NCBI RefSeq assembly: GCF_015207705.1
Contig: NZ_JADEWI010000001.1
Span: 186,001 to 250,000 of the forward strand
Direction of reading: 5' to 3'
Source: Nostoc sp. LEGE 06077
GTDB lineage: Bacteria; Cyanobacteriota; Cyanobacteriia; Cyanobacteriales; Nostocaceae
Length of the DNA stretch: 64,000 bases
A model generated the notes under the pieces. That model made no database searches. It was not told the DNA's origin and was given only the letters and a program-made list of their open reading frames with translations. Each line of letters starts with the position of its first letter. Within the stretch, counting starts at the first letter, position 1. This document shows positions 45,239-56,243 of this stretch, in pieces. A program made the position numbers and the translations under genes.

Positions 45239-45714
45239 GAGAAAATATCCTCCTAGATTTCGGATGTAAATTTTGTTAGTACCGATAAAATCAAGAAACA
45301 AAAAAACTACAAAAGACTAAGTTTTGTCTCTTGCTTTTTGCTAAATCTAGTTAGCGTTCTTTGCAGAAGTAAGCGAATATTTATTGTGATATTTAGCCGC
45401 TTGATAACTAACAAATATTATTTATATTCATCAAGCTAGAATAAATATCTATCCAGATATATGTTAAGTATTTATTACAGTTAATACAATGATAAATATT
45501 TTGGTTTTTGATAAAAAATATAATATTTTTAGCTAAATCAAGATTAAATTCAATACACATAAAACAAAAAAGGCACATAATTATGGCTGTGATATTATGC
45601 GCCAATTTTTGGTTAAATTTAAATTGCCCCTAATCATAAAAGTGTAGGGCAATTAACAGTAAATTTTAGAAAAATCGAGTCCTCCATTGTTCTTGTTTTA
45701 GGCAAAAAAGAATA
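45239..45714. other. Intergenic region, 476 bases, with terminators
   Basis: It separates aroG from the NPF gene on the same strand. Two hairpins lie near the aroG end (45563-45603 and 45622-45653). The rest is AT-rich (45400-45560) with no protein-like frame; a promoter for the NPF gene must be here if the terminators work. Confidence 0.6.
45563..45603 (-). terminator. Terminator of the aro/trp operon
   Basis: On the minus strand GGCGCATAATA and TAATTATGTGCC can pair (about ten pairs) and are followed by TTTTTTGTTTT. It starts 112 bases after the aroG stop codon. A second short hairpin (ATTGCCC / GGGCAAT) lies between at 45622-45653. Confidence 0.7.
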
Positions 45715-46779
45715 TTAAACAGTAGCAAGCAAAGCTGGTATAGTCCAACGTCCAACAACTTTACCAATTACTGACATTTCTTTTGCTAAGTAGTCAAATT
45801 CTTCGGGTGTTAAAGATTGTGGCCCATCAGATAAAGCTCTAGCTGGATTGGGGTGAACTTCAATCATTAAAGCATCAGTACCAGCAGCGATCGCAGCAAA
45901 AGTCATCGCAGGTACATATTCAGATTTACCTGTACCATGACTGGGGTCAATCATGATGGGTAAATGAGTAAGCGATCGCAACACGGGAATGACAGATAAA
46001 TCTAAGGTATTGCGGGCATATTTACTATCAAAGGTTCTAATCCCCCGCTCACACAAAATTACATTGGGATTTCCCGCAGCCAGGATGTATTCTGCTGCCA
46101 TTAACCACTCGTCAATTGTGGCTGACATTCCTCGTTTGAGCAGAACAGGTTTATCTTGTGCGCCTACTTTTTTCAACAACGCGAAGTTTTGCATATTTCG
46201 CGCCCCGATTTGGATAACATCAGCGACTCTTGCTAATGCTGGTAAATCAGCAGCATCCATCAGTTCTGTAATGATACCCAACCCTGTGGCTTCACGAGCA
46301 GCTGCTAACAAATCTAAGGCACTTTCACCATAGCCTTGAAAAGCATAAGGTGAGGTGCGAGGTTTGTAGGCTCCACCACGCAGAAACTTGGCTCCAGCCG
46401 CCTTTACCCGCTTGGCTGTTTCAACAATCATTTCCTCATTCTCAACAGAACAAGGCCCAGCTACCACTACTATCGGATGCTGTTCGCCAATATAGACATC
46501 ACCGTTAGGAGTGGGGACAATAACTTCACTGGCTTCTCCATAACGAAATTCTCGACTTACCCGCTTGAAAGGTTTTTCCACACGCAATACTTGCTCAATC
46601 CAAGGGCTGAACTCTTGGATTTGCCCCCGATCAAGTGTAGAAGTATCACCAATCATCCCCAGGATGACTTTATGTTCGCCGATACTTTTTTCGACTGTGA
46701 CTCCCCAAGTATCTCTCAAACCTTCGCTGATGCGAGTAATTTCGTCAGTAGGTGTACCGTTTTTTAGGACTACAATCAT
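45715..46779 (-). CDS. aroG: 3-deoxy-7-phosphoheptulonate (DAHP) synthase, type I beta
   Basis: This enzyme condenses PEP and erythrose 4-phosphate, the first step of the shikimate pathway. The 354-residue product has an N-terminal ACT-like (FLD) domain (about 1-75) and the TIM barrel: VVAGPCSVENEEMIVETAK, KFLRGGAYKPRTSPYAFQG, VIQIGARNMQNFALL, VLLKRGMSATIDEW, ILCERGIRTF and DPSHGTGKSEYVP. It is the last gene of the biosynthetic run and lies 15 bases after trpD. In this cluster it is thought to be an extra copy feeding scytonemin precursors. Confidence 0.95.
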   Translation of the reverse strand: MIVVLKNGTPTDEITRISEGLRDTWGVTVEKSIGEHKVILGMIGDTSTLDRGQIQEFSPWIEQVLRVEKPFKRVSREFRYGEASEVIVPTPNGDVYIGEQHPIVVVAGPCSVENEEMIVETAKRVKAAGAKFLRGGAYKPRTSPYAFQGYGESALDLLAAAREATGLGIITELMDAADLPALARVADVIQIGARNMQNFALLKKVGAQDKPVLLKRGMSATIDEWLMAAEYILAAGNPNVILCERGIRTFDSKYARNTLDLSVIPVLRSLTHLPIMIDPSHGTGKSEYVPAMTFAAIAAGTDALMIEVHPNPARALSDGPQSLTPEEFDYLAKEMSVIGKVVGRWTIPALLATV

Positions 46780-46794
46780 TTTCGTTTTCCTTAA

Positions 46795-47877
46795 TTAGTG
46801 CAAAAATTCAGCAAGTTGTTCCAACTTTGTCCAAGCAGCGCCACTTTGCAGAACTTCTTTAGCTAATGCAATACCTTTGACGCAACCTTCTAAAATGTCT
46901 GTTGTGCCTGCAATTGCTTCACCAACTTGCAGCGCTAAGGCTGTATTTAAAGCGACAACATCCTGTTGTGCTGGAGTGCCTTTTCCTTGGAGTACAGCCT
47001 TTAATATTTCTGCGTTCTCTTGAACATCGCTACCACGTAATGCTTCGGTCGGTGCATGACTTAAACCGAGTTCTTGCGGATTGAGCGTCAGACAGTGGAC
47101 TTTTCCTGCTTGCAGCACAGCCAAATCAGTCACATCAGCCAAACCTGCTTCGTCTAATCTTTCTCTGCCGTGGAGTGCAATCGCTTGTCTGCATCCCAAT
47201 TGTGATAAGGCTTGGGCGATTTCTTCAATCAACAGTGGGTCATTCACACCAATAATTTGCCCTGTTGGACGCATGGGATTTACCAAAGGCCCAAGCAAGT
47301 TAAAAATAGTCCTTACTTTGAGAGTTTTGCGTAAATCAGCAACCGCCTTGAGTGCTGGATGCCAGCCAGGAGCAAACAAAAAGGTAATACCAACTTCATC
47401 AACTGCCGCTTTTACCTTCTCTGGGTGAGCGTTGAGATTTATCCCCAAAGCTTCCAAAACATCAGCAGAACCAGCCTTGCTGGAGGCAGAACGATTACCA
47501 TGTTTAGCAACTTTTACTCCAGCCGCAGCAGCCACAAAGGCCACAGCAGTAGAAATATTAAAAGTGGAGGCACCATCTCCCCCAGTACCGCAAGTATCGA
47601 TTAGGGGAGTTGGGGAGTTGAGAGTGGGGTAAGAAGATTGGGATTGCAAAACACTAGCCATACCTACTAGTTCTTCTGCGGAGACACCTTTAGTTTGAAT
47701 TGCGGCTAAAATGGCTCCTGAAAGAACGGAGGGAATAGTATCTGTTAACCAACCGTGCATTAAATTTGTAGCTTGGTCAACTGTTAGTGATTGCCGTTTC
47801 AGTAGTTGTTGCAATAAAGCAGACCAGTCAGAAGTAACAGAGATTTTGTCTGCTGGATGTTGAGTGATGGCTACCAT
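46795..47877 (-). CDS. trpD: Anthranilate phosphoribosyltransferase
   Basis: TrpD joins anthranilate to PRPP. The 360-residue protein has the PRPP site [21 protein letters not shown], then [21 protein letters not shown], and [14 protein letters not shown] and [16 protein letters not shown], all family marks. The start lies six bases after trpB, so the two are cotranscribed. A second, housekeeping trpD is expected elsewhere in the genome. Confidence 0.96.
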   Translation of the reverse strand: MVAITQHPADKISVTSDWSALLQQLLKRQSLTVDQATNLMHGWLTDTIPSVLSGAILAAIQTKGVSAEELVGMASVLQSQSSYPTLNSPTPLIDTCGTGGDGASTFNISTAVAFVAAAAGVKVAKHGNRSASSKAGSADVLEALGINLNAHPEKVKAAVDEVGITFLFAPGWHPALKAVADLRKTLKVRTIFNLLGPLVNPMRPTGQIIGVNDPLLIEEIAQALSQLGCRQAIALHGRERLDEAGLADVTDLAVLQAGKVHCLTLNPQELGLSHAPTEALRGSDVQENAEILKAVLQGKGTPAQQDVVALNTALALQVGEAIAGTTDILEGCVKGIALAKEVLQSGAAWTKLEQLAEFLH

Positions 47878-47883
47878 ATTCGA

Positions 47884-49113
47884 TTAATGATTGAGGACTT
47901 TAGCGACAGTTTGGACATCCTTATCGCCTCTACCAGAGCAGTTGATCACAATGCGCGGGTTGCCATCTAACTGCGGACAGAGAGTTTCTAAATAGGCGAT
48001 CGCATGAGAAGTTTCTAATGCTGGAATAATCCCTTCTAGTTGCGAAAGTCTCTGAAATGCTTCTAACGCTTGCTGATCAGTCACACTGTAATATTCAGCG
48101 CGACCCAGATCCTTCAAATAACTATGCTCAGGCCCAACACCGGGATAATCTAATCCCGCACTAATCGAATGAGCTTCGATAACTTGACCATCATCATCTT
48201 GGAGAATGTAGCTCATCGCACCGTGCAGAACTCCCACCCTACCTAATGTGAGCGTTGCAGCGTGTTTGTCTGTATTCACACCTTCTCCAGCTGCTTCTAC
48301 ACCAATAAAACGCACAGAAGGTTCATTCACAAACTCATGAAACAATCCGATCGCATTGGAACCGCCACCCACGCAAGCCAAAAGAATATCTGGTAGTCCG
48401 CCCCATTTCTCTTGCGCCTGTACGCGAGTTTCTTTCCCAATAATGGCGTGGAAATCACGCACCAACATCGGATAAGGATGAGGGCCAGCTACAGAACCCA
48501 AGATGTAATGTGTTGTTTCAACATTCGTCACCCAATCTCGAATAGCTTCCGAAGTAGCATCTTTGAGAGTGCCAGTACCTGCTTCCACAGGCCGCACTTC
48601 CGCACCCATCAACTTCATCCGGAACACATTCAGGGCTTGGCGTTCCATATCATGGATGCCCATGTAGATTACGCATTCCAAGCCAAACCGCGCACAAACA
48701 GTAGCAGTTGCTACACCATGCTGACCTGCACCTGTCTCAGCAATAATTCGCTGTTTACCCATACGTTTGGCTAACAATACCTGAGCCAAAGCATTATTAA
48801 TTTTGTGAGCGCCTGTATGATTTAAATCTTCCCTTTTTAAGTAAATTTGCGCCCCAGTGCCATCAGGTCTGGCGTAGTGTGCGGTCAGACGTTCTGCAAA
48901 ATATAATGGGCTAGGTCTTCCTACATAATCGCGGAGTAAATTTTGTAACTCTGTTTGGAAGTTAGCATCATGACGATACTTTTCAATAGCTGCTTCCAAT
49001 TCACTTAAGGCAGGCATTAAGGTTTCAGGTACATATTTACCGCCGAATTTTCCAAATCTGCCTAAAGAATCAGGTTGTGCAAATGTATTCTTGATATCTG
49101 GAGTGCTGACCAC
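47884..49113 (-). CDS. trpB: Tryptophan synthase beta subunit
   Basis: TrpB makes tryptophan from indole and serine with pyridoxal phosphate. The 409-residue protein contains [20 protein letters not shown], the PLP lysine in [29 protein letters not shown] and [11 protein letters not shown] with the C-terminal [10 protein letters not shown]. It lies between trpA and trpD. The upstream spacer of 161 bases contains dispersed repeats. Confidence 0.97.
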   Translation of the reverse strand: MVSTPDIKNTFAQPDSLGRFGKFGGKYVPETLMPALSELEAAIEKYRHDANFQTELQNLLRDYVGRPSPLYFAERLTAHYARPDGTGAQIYLKREDLNHTGAHKINNALAQVLLAKRMGKQRIIAETGAGQHGVATATVCARFGLECVIYMGIHDMERQALNVFRMKLMGAEVRPVEAGTGTLKDATSEAIRDWVTNVETTHYILGSVAGPHPYPMLVRDFHAIIGKETRVQAQEKWGGLPDILLACVGGGSNAIGLFHEFVNEPSVRFIGVEAAGEGVNTDKHAATLTLGRVGVLHGAMSYILQDDDGQVIEAHSISAGLDYPGVGPEHSYLKDLGRAEYYSVTDQQALEAFQRLSQLEGIIPALETSHAIAYLETLCPQLDGNPRIVINCSGRGDKDVQTVAKVLNH

Positions 49114-49139
49114 AGTCTAAAATCCTCTCTCATTCAAAA

Positions 49140-49270
49140 CTTTGCCTTTTCTCCTTTGTGTCCTTTGCGTCCTTTGCGGTTCGTTTTAAAATCTATCTCA
49201 CGCAAAGACGCAGAAGCAAGGCAGCGAGCGCGTTGCGGGGGTTCCCCTCGTTGGAGCAACTGCCGCGCCA
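49140..49270. repeat. Dispersed repeats in the trpA-trpB spacer
   Basis: The spacer holds a CTTTGTGTCCTTTGCG-type stretch with an inverted CGCAAAGACGCAGA (about 49156-49215) and a GC-rich GCGAGCGCGTTGCGGGGG/TTCCCCTCG element (49223-49251). Both resemble common Nostoc intergenic repeats. Their presence inside an operon may form RNA hairpins between trpA and trpB. Confidence 0.5.
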
Positions 49271-49274
49271 AGAT

Positions 49275-50093
49275 TTATTTAGCTAAACCGACTGGTTGTA
49301 AAGATATTGCTGATTTGAGTTCTCGACACAGTTGTTCTACTGCTTGTAGTCCTTGAGTTGGACTACCTTCTGCGAGGCGTTTGACGAAGGCGCTACCGAC
49401 AATGACTGCATCTGCGCCCCATTCTTTAACTTGATGTGCTTGTTCTGGTGCTGAAATGCCAAAGCCGACACCAATGGGTTTGTCAGTGACGTTGCGTAAG
49501 TCTGTGAGTAAGTGTTGCACGCGGTTTTGGATTTGAGACCGCATTCCGGTAACGCCTGTCACACTGACGAGGTAGATAAAGCCTTGAGATTGACGAGCGA
49601 TCGCATCAATCCTATCTTGAGAACTAGTAGGGGCTACGAGTAAAATCACTTCAATGCCAAAAGATGCGGCAGTTTGAATTAATTCTGCTGCTTCTTCTAA
49701 TGGTAAGTCTGGTACTACTAAACCTCGCACTCCAACATCAGCAATTAAGGCTAAAAACGACTTAATACCCCGATGCAAAATTGGATTGTAGTAAGTAAAT
49801 AAAATGATGGGTGCTTTTAAACTAGGAATTACATCTCGTAGTATTTCTAGCACTTGCTCTAATTTGGTTCCTTTGTTCAAAGCACGAGTAGCTGCTGCTT
49901 GAATTACAGGCCCATCTGCCAAGGGATCAGAATAAGGAATACCCAACTCGATGAAGTCAGCACCATTGCGATCTAAAATGCGTAAAGCGTCGGCAGTAGT
50001 TTCTAAATCTGGGTCGCCAGCTGTAATGAAGGGAATTAAGGCGCATTGTTGGCGCTGGCGTAAAGATTGAAATTTATTAGAGATAGTAGTCAT
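49275..50093 (-). CDS. trpA: Tryptophan synthase alpha subunit
   Basis: TrpA cleaves indole-3-glycerol phosphate to indole. From ATG at 50093 the product has 272 residues with [35 protein letters not shown] (catalytic Glu and Asp), [15 protein letters not shown] and [20 protein letters not shown]. An upstream frame extension ([14 protein letters not shown]) is encoded by an AATTACGAAT-type repeat and is rejected. The spacer to trpC is 116 bases. Confidence 0.96.
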   Translation of the reverse strand: MTTISNKFQSLRQRQQCALIPFITAGDPDLETTADALRILDRNGADFIELGIPYSDPLADGPVIQAAATRALNKGTKLEQVLEILRDVIPSLKAPIILFTYYNPILHRGIKSFLALIADVGVRGLVVPDLPLEEAAELIQTAASFGIEVILLVAPTSSQDRIDAIARQSQGFIYLVSVTGVTGMRSQIQNRVQHLLTDLRNVTDKPIGVGFGISAPEQAHQVKEWGADAVIVGSAFVKRLAEGSPTQGLQAVEQLCRELKSAISLQPVGLAK

Positions 50094-50209
50094 AGTAATT
50101 CGTAATTTGTAGTTCGTAATTCGTAATTTTTGCAAGAAAAGGTTAAGGGAGAAAGGAAAGAATTAATTCTTTATCTTTCCCCTCGACCCAACTTCTGCAA
50201 AGAGTTGAT

Positions 50210-51046
50210 TTAAAATTGGTGAGTTTTTCCTAATAAAATTTGTACAGCTTGTTCTACATCATTTTGTTTAACTAAAGATTCACCAACCAAAACGGCTCTA
50301 GCACCAACTTCAGCGACAAAAGATAAATCAGCAGGTGTATAAATACCAGATTCGCTGACGAAGGTGATACGAAAACTTTGTAACTGTTGCTGTCGCTGTG
50401 TTAAAAGTTGCTTTGTTGTGTCTAAATTAACCGTAAAATCTTCGAGGTTGCGGTTGTTAATACCGACTAAACGTAGGTTATCTAGTTGTAAAACTCGATC
50501 TAGTTCAGCTAAGGTATGAACTTCTACTAAGGCATTCATACCCAAGTCATGAATGATTTGTAAAAAGCTTTTTAGTTCTTCGTCTGAAAGAATGGCGGCA
50601 ATTAATAAGACTGCATCTGCACCTGCTGTCCGTGCTAGATAAATTTGATAAGGGTCAATGATGAACTCTTTGCAGAGTAGAGGTAATGTAACTTGCTGAC
50701 GCACTAACCGCAAGTTATTAAAACTACCTTGAAAAAACTTTTCATCAGAGAGAACCGATAGACAAGCCGCACCACCTTTTTGATATGACTGGGCGATCGC
50801 TACTGGATCAAAGTCTGCTCTAATAATCCCACGACTTGGTGATGCTTTTTTGACTTCGGCAATTAAACTAGGATGATGAGCATTTTCTTGTAAGGCTTTC
50901 AAGAAATCTCGCACAGGCGGCGCAGCACTTAACTGATTTTGTACAGCAGTTAAAGGCAATTCCTGCTGCATTTGTGCGACTTCTTGCTGTTTATGCCAAA
51001 CAATTTCTTCAAGGATATATCGAGGCGAGACAACTTGTTTAGTCAT
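50210..51046 (-). CDS. trpC: Indole-3-glycerol phosphate synthase
   Basis: TrpC closes the indole ring. From ATG at 51046 the 278-residue product begins [20 protein letters not shown]. The barrel motifs are [102 protein letters not shown] and [12 protein letters not shown] longer frame start at 51118 would overlap trpE and adds a non-homologous segment; it is rejected. Confidence 0.96.
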   Translation of the reverse strand: MTKQVVSPRYILEEIVWHKQQEVAQMQQELPLTAVQNQLSAAPPVRDFLKALQENAHHPSLIAEVKKASPSRGIIRADFDPVAIAQSYQKGGAACLSVLSDEKFFQGSFNNLRLVRQQVTLPLLCKEFIIDPYQIYLARTAGADAVLLIAAILSDEELKSFLQIIHDLGMNALVEVHTLAELDRVLQLDNLRLVGINNRNLEDFTVNLDTTKQLLTQRQQQLQSFRITFVSESGIYTPADLSFVAEVGARAVLVGESLVKQNDVEQAVQILLGKTHQF

Positions 51047-51110
51047 AAATATTCTTTGCGCCTTTGCGTGAGGTAAATTAATCACCGGATTTAGTAATAA
51101 CAAATGACTA

Positions 51111-53312
51111 TTAACCAATAACCACTGACTCTTTTGTTTGCGTATATGTCCGCACTACGTTTTTAATAATTGCCATACCAACTTCACCAGCCAAAGTCAT
51201 GATTGATTCTGGATGAAACTGTACCGCTGCAATAGGAAGCGTTTGATGTTCAATACCCATGATTACTTCGTCATCAGAAATCGCTGTTACTTTAAGTTCT
51301 TTTGGTAAACGTTGGGGTAGGGCAAACAATGAATGGTATCTACCAACAGTAAAAGATTCTGGTAAACCTTGGAACATCACAGAATCAGACGCAGTGACGA
51401 AAACTCGTGAAGATTTACCATGTTGGGGATAGTTAAGTACTCCCAGTTCTCCGCCAAAAGCCTCTACAATACCTTGCAATCCTAGACACACACCAAATAT
51501 AGGTATTTGATGATGGACGCAAGCAGCAACAGTCTCTGGAACTTTAAAATCATGCGGTCTACCAGGGCCAGGAGATAAGACAACCAAATCTGGGCGTTCT
51601 GTATCGAACAGAGATTCAGGAAAACCATGACGGAGTGTGGTGACGCTTGCACCTGTAGAACGAATGTAATTAGCGAGTGTATGAACAAATGAATCTTCGT
51701 AGTCAATGAGTAAGATGCGTTTCCCTGGTTCAACATTCGGAACGCATTTGCTCAAGTTTGTAGTAATGCACTCGTCAATTTTTTCGTCTTTTTGTTTAGC
51801 ACGACGAATTGTTTCAAATAACGCCGCACCTTTGGTGATGGTTTCTTGTTCTTCGGCTTGTGGTACAGAATCATACAAAAGAGTTGCACCAACTCGCACT
51901 TCCGCAATTGAGTCTTGCAAGCGGATGGTTCGCAGAATTAATCCGGTGTTTAAATTACCGTTGAAATTCAAATATCCAACTGCACCACCATACCAACGTC
52001 GGGCGCTGCGTTCGTGCTGTTCGATAAATTGAATTGCTGCTCGTTTAGGTGCGCCTGTGACAGTGACAGCCCAAGTGTGACTCAAAAAAGCATCTAAAGT
52101 ATCAAACTCTGGCCGCAATATACCCTCGACATGATCAACTGTATGGATGAGGTGGCTGTACAATTCAATTTGACGACGACCAATAACTCGTACTGAACCA
52201 GGTTCGCAGATGCGGGACTTATCATTACGGTCTACGTCAGTACACATGGTCAACTCAGCTTCATCTTTGGGAGAGTTGAGTAAGGAGCGAATTTGTATAG
52301 CATCATCTAAAGCATCTTGTCCCCTGGTAATTGTGCCACTAATCGGACAAGTTTCTACACGCCGACCTTCCACACGGACAAACATTTCTGGCGATGCACC
52401 AATAAGGTATTCACCACCAAGATTAAAAATAAAACCGTAAGGACTGGGATTAATTTTTTTGAGAGTTTCAAATAGGTTGCTTGGTTGTTCTTCGCAAGCT
52501 GTGAAAAAGTTCTGGCTGGGAACTACTTCAAATAAATCACCTCGACGGAAATAATCGAGAGCAAATTCAACTTGCTTGGCATATTCGCCAATTTGATGGT
52601 CAGCATTTTTTGTAGGAGTTAATCGTTGACCTCGATAATCAACGGATTCACCTGTGCGTGGCAAATTATAAGTGCTACCGTGGGCTGTGATAAAGTCATA
52701 CTCTATGCGAAACGCTTGTTGCTGATAGTAGTCAACAACTATCAATTCGTCAGGTAAATATAGAACTAAATCTCGCTGATCTGTAGGACGTTCTAAACAT
52801 TGAGAAATTGGTTCAAACTGAAATACTAAGTCGTAACCAAATGCACCATACAATCCTAAATGTTCATCTTCTTGACTATAAAATGTACGCAGAATTTCGC
52901 GGATAACGGTAAACGTTGAAGGTTGCTTACTGCGTTCTTCTTCTGTAAAACATTGTGCTGTAGATTTAACTAATCCGGTAATGCTGTTCTGGTTTTTAGC
53001 AATGTGATGAAGTTCTGGTATTTTAGATAAGCGTTCAAACAATAATTCCAGGAGAATTTTACCGCGATCGTTTAGTGCTGTCAGAGTAAAAGTATTCTCT
53101 CTTGTAGTTAATTCTAATGGTGGATTAATGAATCCGATTGCCCATCGCTTATATCTTCCTGGATATTCATAGCTGCTAGTTAACAAGCCTCCGCGCTGAG
53201 AATTGAGGTAGAACAGAATTTCTTCAATGGCAGTATCCATCTTAACTTCTGTAATTGCACGAGAGACGCGCACGTTATCCAAGGTTGTATAGGAATGGGA
53301 TTCAGTAATCAT
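51111..53312 (-). CDS. trpE: Fused anthranilate synthase TrpE-TrpG
   Basis: The 733-residue protein carries both subunits. The TrpE part (about 1-510) makes anthranilate from chorismate and contains [10 protein letters not shown] (the N-terminal region used for tryptophan feedback in this class), [31 protein letters not shown] and [12 protein letters not shown]. The amidotransferase part (about 535-730) has [28 protein letters not shown], the catalytic Cys in GVCLGLQG and FHPESIMT. This fused architecture is the rhizobial type rather than the separate TrpE of most cyanobacterial housekeeping copies. It is the first aro/trp gene after eboF, 294 bases downstream. Confidence 0.96.
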   Translation of the reverse strand: MITESHSYTTLDNVRVSRAITEVKMDTAIEEILFYLNSQRGGLLTSSYEYPGRYKRWAIGFINPPLELTTRENTFTLTALNDRGKILLELLFERLSKIPELHHIAKNQNSITGLVKSTAQCFTEEERSKQPSTFTVIREILRTFYSQEDEHLGLYGAFGYDLVFQFEPISQCLERPTDQRDLVLYLPDELIVVDYYQQQAFRIEYDFITAHGSTYNLPRTGESVDYRGQRLTPTKNADHQIGEYAKQVEFALDYFRRGDLFEVVPSQNFFTACEEQPSNLFETLKKINPSPYGFIFNLGGEYLIGASPEMFVRVEGRRVETCPISGTITRGQDALDDAIQIRSLLNSPKDEAELTMCTDVDRNDKSRICEPGSVRVIGRRQIELYSHLIHTVDHVEGILRPEFDTLDAFLSHTWAVTVTGAPKRAAIQFIEQHERSARRWYGGAVGYLNFNGNLNTGLILRTIRLQDSIAEVRVGATLLYDSVPQAEEQETITKGAALFETIRRAKQKDEKIDECITTNLSKCVPNVEPGKRILLIDYEDSFVHTLANYIRSTGASVTTLRHGFPESLFDTERPDLVVLSPGPGRPHDFKVPETVAACVHHQIPIFGVCLGLQGIVEAFGGELGVLNYPQHGKSSRVFVTASDSVMFQGLPESFTVGRYHSLFALPQRLPKELKVTAISDDEVIMGIEHQTLPIAAVQFHPESIMTLAGEVGMAIIKNVVRTYTQTKESVVIG

Positions 53313-53606
53313 AAATAAATTATTTAGAGTTTTAAGAACTAACTTGGAACGATGAGAAAATTATGCAACTAGAATATCTATTGATGTGTTTGTCAGATAT
53401 TTTGTAGATAGAAAAACCTAAGATTCTTTATTTAGCCTACTCAAAATAAACTAGCTAATGAATGAATAATTTTTCGCATAAGATAACATTTTATTTGTGA
53501 TTAATATTATTTTGTTTGGATGAATACAAAATTAATATTTTTTGATTTAATCCCAGCATCTTTAGGAAGATATTTTTATTTATTGCTTCTATCAAAAGAT
53601 AAGTAT
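53313..53606. other. Intergenic region, 294 bases, before trpE
   Basis: A very AT-rich spacer on the reverse-strand operon between eboF and trpE. It lacks an obvious terminator but is long enough to hold an internal promoter. No gene seen. Confidence 0.5.
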
Positions 53607-54983
53607 TTATTTTTTAGTTAAATGCTCAAGAATTAACTGACAAACACTACTAGCTTGTATAGATGAAGAATCAAGTAAATTGGTTTGTTGGCTAATCAAT
53701 AATGGCGCTTCACCCAGAGAAGGCGGAAGACAACCATGTGAACCTTTAACTAAATCAGCTTCTAAAGGAATAACATCCATCAAGTAGCGAAAGCCTAGTT
53801 TTTTCTGTAAAAGTTTCAGTGCAATTTTGGCTTGAGGTAATTTGATTTTTGGGTCTATGAAAAGTTCTACAGGGTCGTAACCTGGTTTGCGGTGAATATC
53901 TACAGTTCTGGCAAAATCAGGAGCGCGAGAATCATCCAGCCAGTAATAATAAGTAAACCAAGCATCTGGTTGTGCTACTGCAACTAACTCTCCTGAACGA
54001 GAATGGTTGAGATGGTAAGCTGGCTTTTCAGTTTCGTCTAGAACTTGTGCAACTCCATCAGTTTCTTCGAGGAGCGATCGCACTTTTGGTATATAAAAAG
54101 GATCATTAACATAAACGTGAGCTAGTTGATGGTCTGCAACTGCAAAAGCTTTACTCGCACCCGCATCTAGCAGTTCTCGTCCAAGTTCGTCCCGTACGGT
54201 TAACAAGCCGTTTTCTCGCAATACGCGATTAATATGTATGGGTTTAGATACCGATGTAATGCCGTACTCTGACAAAACGATGACTTGAGCGCCGCGATTT
54301 TCGTAAAATTGAATCAGATCTCTACATACTGCGTCAATTTTTTGTAAATCCTTGGCTACTTTGTTTGTGTCAGTTCCATATTTTTGCAAGCAGTAGTCTA
54401 GATGAGGTAAATAAATCAGTGTTAGGGTTGGATTGTGGTGCGCTTCGACAGATTTTGCTGAGTCTGCAATCCATTGAGTAGCACGAATTGATGTATTCGG
54501 CCCCCAAAAGTTAAATAAAGGAAATTGACCTAATTTTGATTGCAGTTGCGATCGCAATTTTTCTGGTTGAGTATAAATATCAGGGATTTTTCGACCATCA
54601 GCAGGATACATCGGTCGTGGGGTAACAGCATAATCCACTGAGGAGTACATATTGTACCACCAGAATAAGTTGGCGCAGGTAAAGTTGGGGTCTATTTGTT
54701 TAGCAATATCCCACACTTTTGGAGCGTCAACTAATTTATTAGATTGTCGCCAAAATTTAATTTCACATTCGTCTCGAAAGTACCAACCGTTAGCAACAAT
54801 TCCATGTTCATCAGGTGTTTTACCTGTGAGGTAGGTTGCTTGCGCTGTACAGGTAACAGCAGGTAAGACGGGTTTTATTGTTACGGCTTTTCCGGTTGAT
54901 GTCCAACGAGAGAGGAATGGTGTATGTTCACCTATCAGGTTGGGTGTTAATCCGACTACATTGAGAACGACTGTTTTTTGCAT
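53607..54983 (-). CDS. eboF: EboF, nucleotide pyrophosphatase/phosphodiesterase-family protein
   Basis: From ATG at 54983 the product has 458 residues of the alkaline phosphatase superfamily: VVLNVVGLTPNLIGEHTPFLS, AVTCTAQATYLTGKTPDEHG with the nucleophile Thr, LIYLPHLDYCLQKYG, VIVLSEYGITSVSKPIHINR and DHQLAHVYVND. The ebo genes are linked in many bacteria and, in Nostoc punctiforme, are needed to bring the scytonemin monomer to the periplasm; the exact reaction of EboF is not known. It follows eboE by 18 bases. Confidence 0.9.
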   Translation of the reverse strand: MQKTVVLNVVGLTPNLIGEHTPFLSRWTSTGKAVTIKPVLPAVTCTAQATYLTGKTPDEHGIVANGWYFRDECEIKFWRQSNKLVDAPKVWDIAKQIDPNFTCANLFWWYNMYSSVDYAVTPRPMYPADGRKIPDIYTQPEKLRSQLQSKLGQFPLFNFWGPNTSIRATQWIADSAKSVEAHHNPTLTLIYLPHLDYCLQKYGTDTNKVAKDLQKIDAVCRDLIQFYENRGAQVIVLSEYGITSVSKPIHINRVLRENGLLTVRDELGRELLDAGASKAFAVADHQLAHVYVNDPFYIPKVRSLLEETDGVAQVLDETEKPAYHLNHSRSGELVAVAQPDAWFTYYYWLDDSRAPDFARTVDIHRKPGYDPVELFIDPKIKLPQAKIALKLLQKKLGFRYLMDVIPLEADLVKGSHGCLPPSLGEAPLLISQQTNLLDSSSIQASSVCQLILEHLTKK

Positions 54984-55001
54984 AGGAAGCAAAGAAAATA
55001 T

Positions 55002-56243
55002 TTAAATATGAACTAATTGTTTTGTTAGTAGGTTTGTCAGAACCCATTCATATTCCCGTTGAATTGATGCTGATAAGTCTAGTTTCATTTCATCGGGTAA
55101 AACTTCCCAAGTGTAGGTTTCGATTTCTAGATGGTTGCAGAAGTGATTATCTTGCAGCATATTTAGTACATTTACAATATCGTCTTGGGTGGATTGTAAT
55201 AGTTGATAATCACGAACAAAAATCGGAACATGGAAGTGTATCCGCCATTCTTCCTCGGTAGTGTTTTCTAGGTTTGGTAAGGCAGTTTCTAAATCTGAAT
55301 AGTGAATTAATCTGTTATTTCGTGTGCGAGCAATTACTTGATGTAGATATGTTGATTCAGCGAAAGGTTGCAACTTTTCTAATATCAACTGTCGTTGTTG
55401 TGCATCTTTGGGTATGTTCACTTGCAAAGCTGCACTAATCTGAATTTTGCCGATTTGAATTCCCGCAGCTTGAAACTTTTGCAAAACTAAGATGGGATTT
55501 TCGTACCCTACAGCAAAATGACAAGTGTCGTAACAAACGCGCACATGGTCTAATATGTATTGTTCGGCAGTTTCTTGAGTAATTCCTAAATCTTTGGTTA
55601 AATAATTACCAGCAATTGGTAATAAATATCTTTGGAAATAATCAATTACTTCGGTTGCATTCTCAACTAAACCATCTGGTTCCGGTTCTAAATCTAAATG
55701 TAAGAGTTTTCCTCGTTCAGTCCGAATGCGTACCATTTGTTCTACTAGCTGTGCTATTTGCAAACTAGCACTTTCCATGACCGAGGTTTGAACAAATTGA
55801 TTTCCTTTAAACCAGGGTTTGTAAGATAAGGGTAATGTGGAAATGCTTCCTTCTATATCCGCTGGTAATAATTCAGCAAGAATTTGTATTAGTTGTAAGG
55901 TATAGTCTAAGCGTTCTTGCTTTGACCAATCTGGTGTATAAACTTGGTCTTTAACTATTTGTCGATGAAATTGTCCGTAGGGAAAACCATTTAAGGTAAA
56001 CACATATAAATTTTGTTCAGTTAACCATGACTTAAACTGAGGCAAAGTATTGCCTTGAAGTAATTCTTTAGCTGCTACATCTGCTAAACGTAAGCCAATA
56101 CCAAATGGTTTATCTGGTGCTAATTTTGCTTTAAGTAATGGAAGATATTGCTTGAGATTTGCAAAAACTTTTTCCCACTCTTCGCCAGGGTGAATGTTAG
56201 TGCAATATGTGAGGTGAAAGCTATTGTCTATTCCTATTTTCAT
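55002..56243 (-). CDS. eboE: EboE, xylose isomerase-like TIM-barrel protein
   Basis: The 413-residue product resembles sugar phosphate isomerase/epimerase TIM barrels. Motifs are LTYCTNIHPGEEWEKVFANL at the start, LLHLDLEPEPDGLVENATEV and DHVRVCYDTCHFAVGYENP, with the acidic and His residues expected for metal binding. It is the EboE metabolite traffic protein. ATG overlaps the eboD stop by four bases. Confidence 0.92.
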   Translation of the reverse strand: MKIGIDNSFHLTYCTNIHPGEEWEKVFANLKQYLPLLKAKLAPDKPFGIGLRLADVAAKELLQGNTLPQFKSWLTEQNLYVFTLNGFPYGQFHRQIVKDQVYTPDWSKQERLDYTLQLIQILAELLPADIEGSISTLPLSYKPWFKGNQFVQTSVMESASLQIAQLVEQMVRIRTERGKLLHLDLEPEPDGLVENATEVIDYFQRYLLPIAGNYLTKDLGITQETAEQYILDHVRVCYDTCHFAVGYENPILVLQKFQAAGIQIGKIQISAALQVNIPKDAQQRQLILEKLQPFAESTYLHQVIARTRNNRLIHYSDLETALPNLENTTEEEWRIHFHVPIFVRDYQLLQSTQDDIVNVLNMLQDNHFCNHLEIETYTWEVLPDEMKLDLSASIQREYEWVLTNLLTKQLVHI

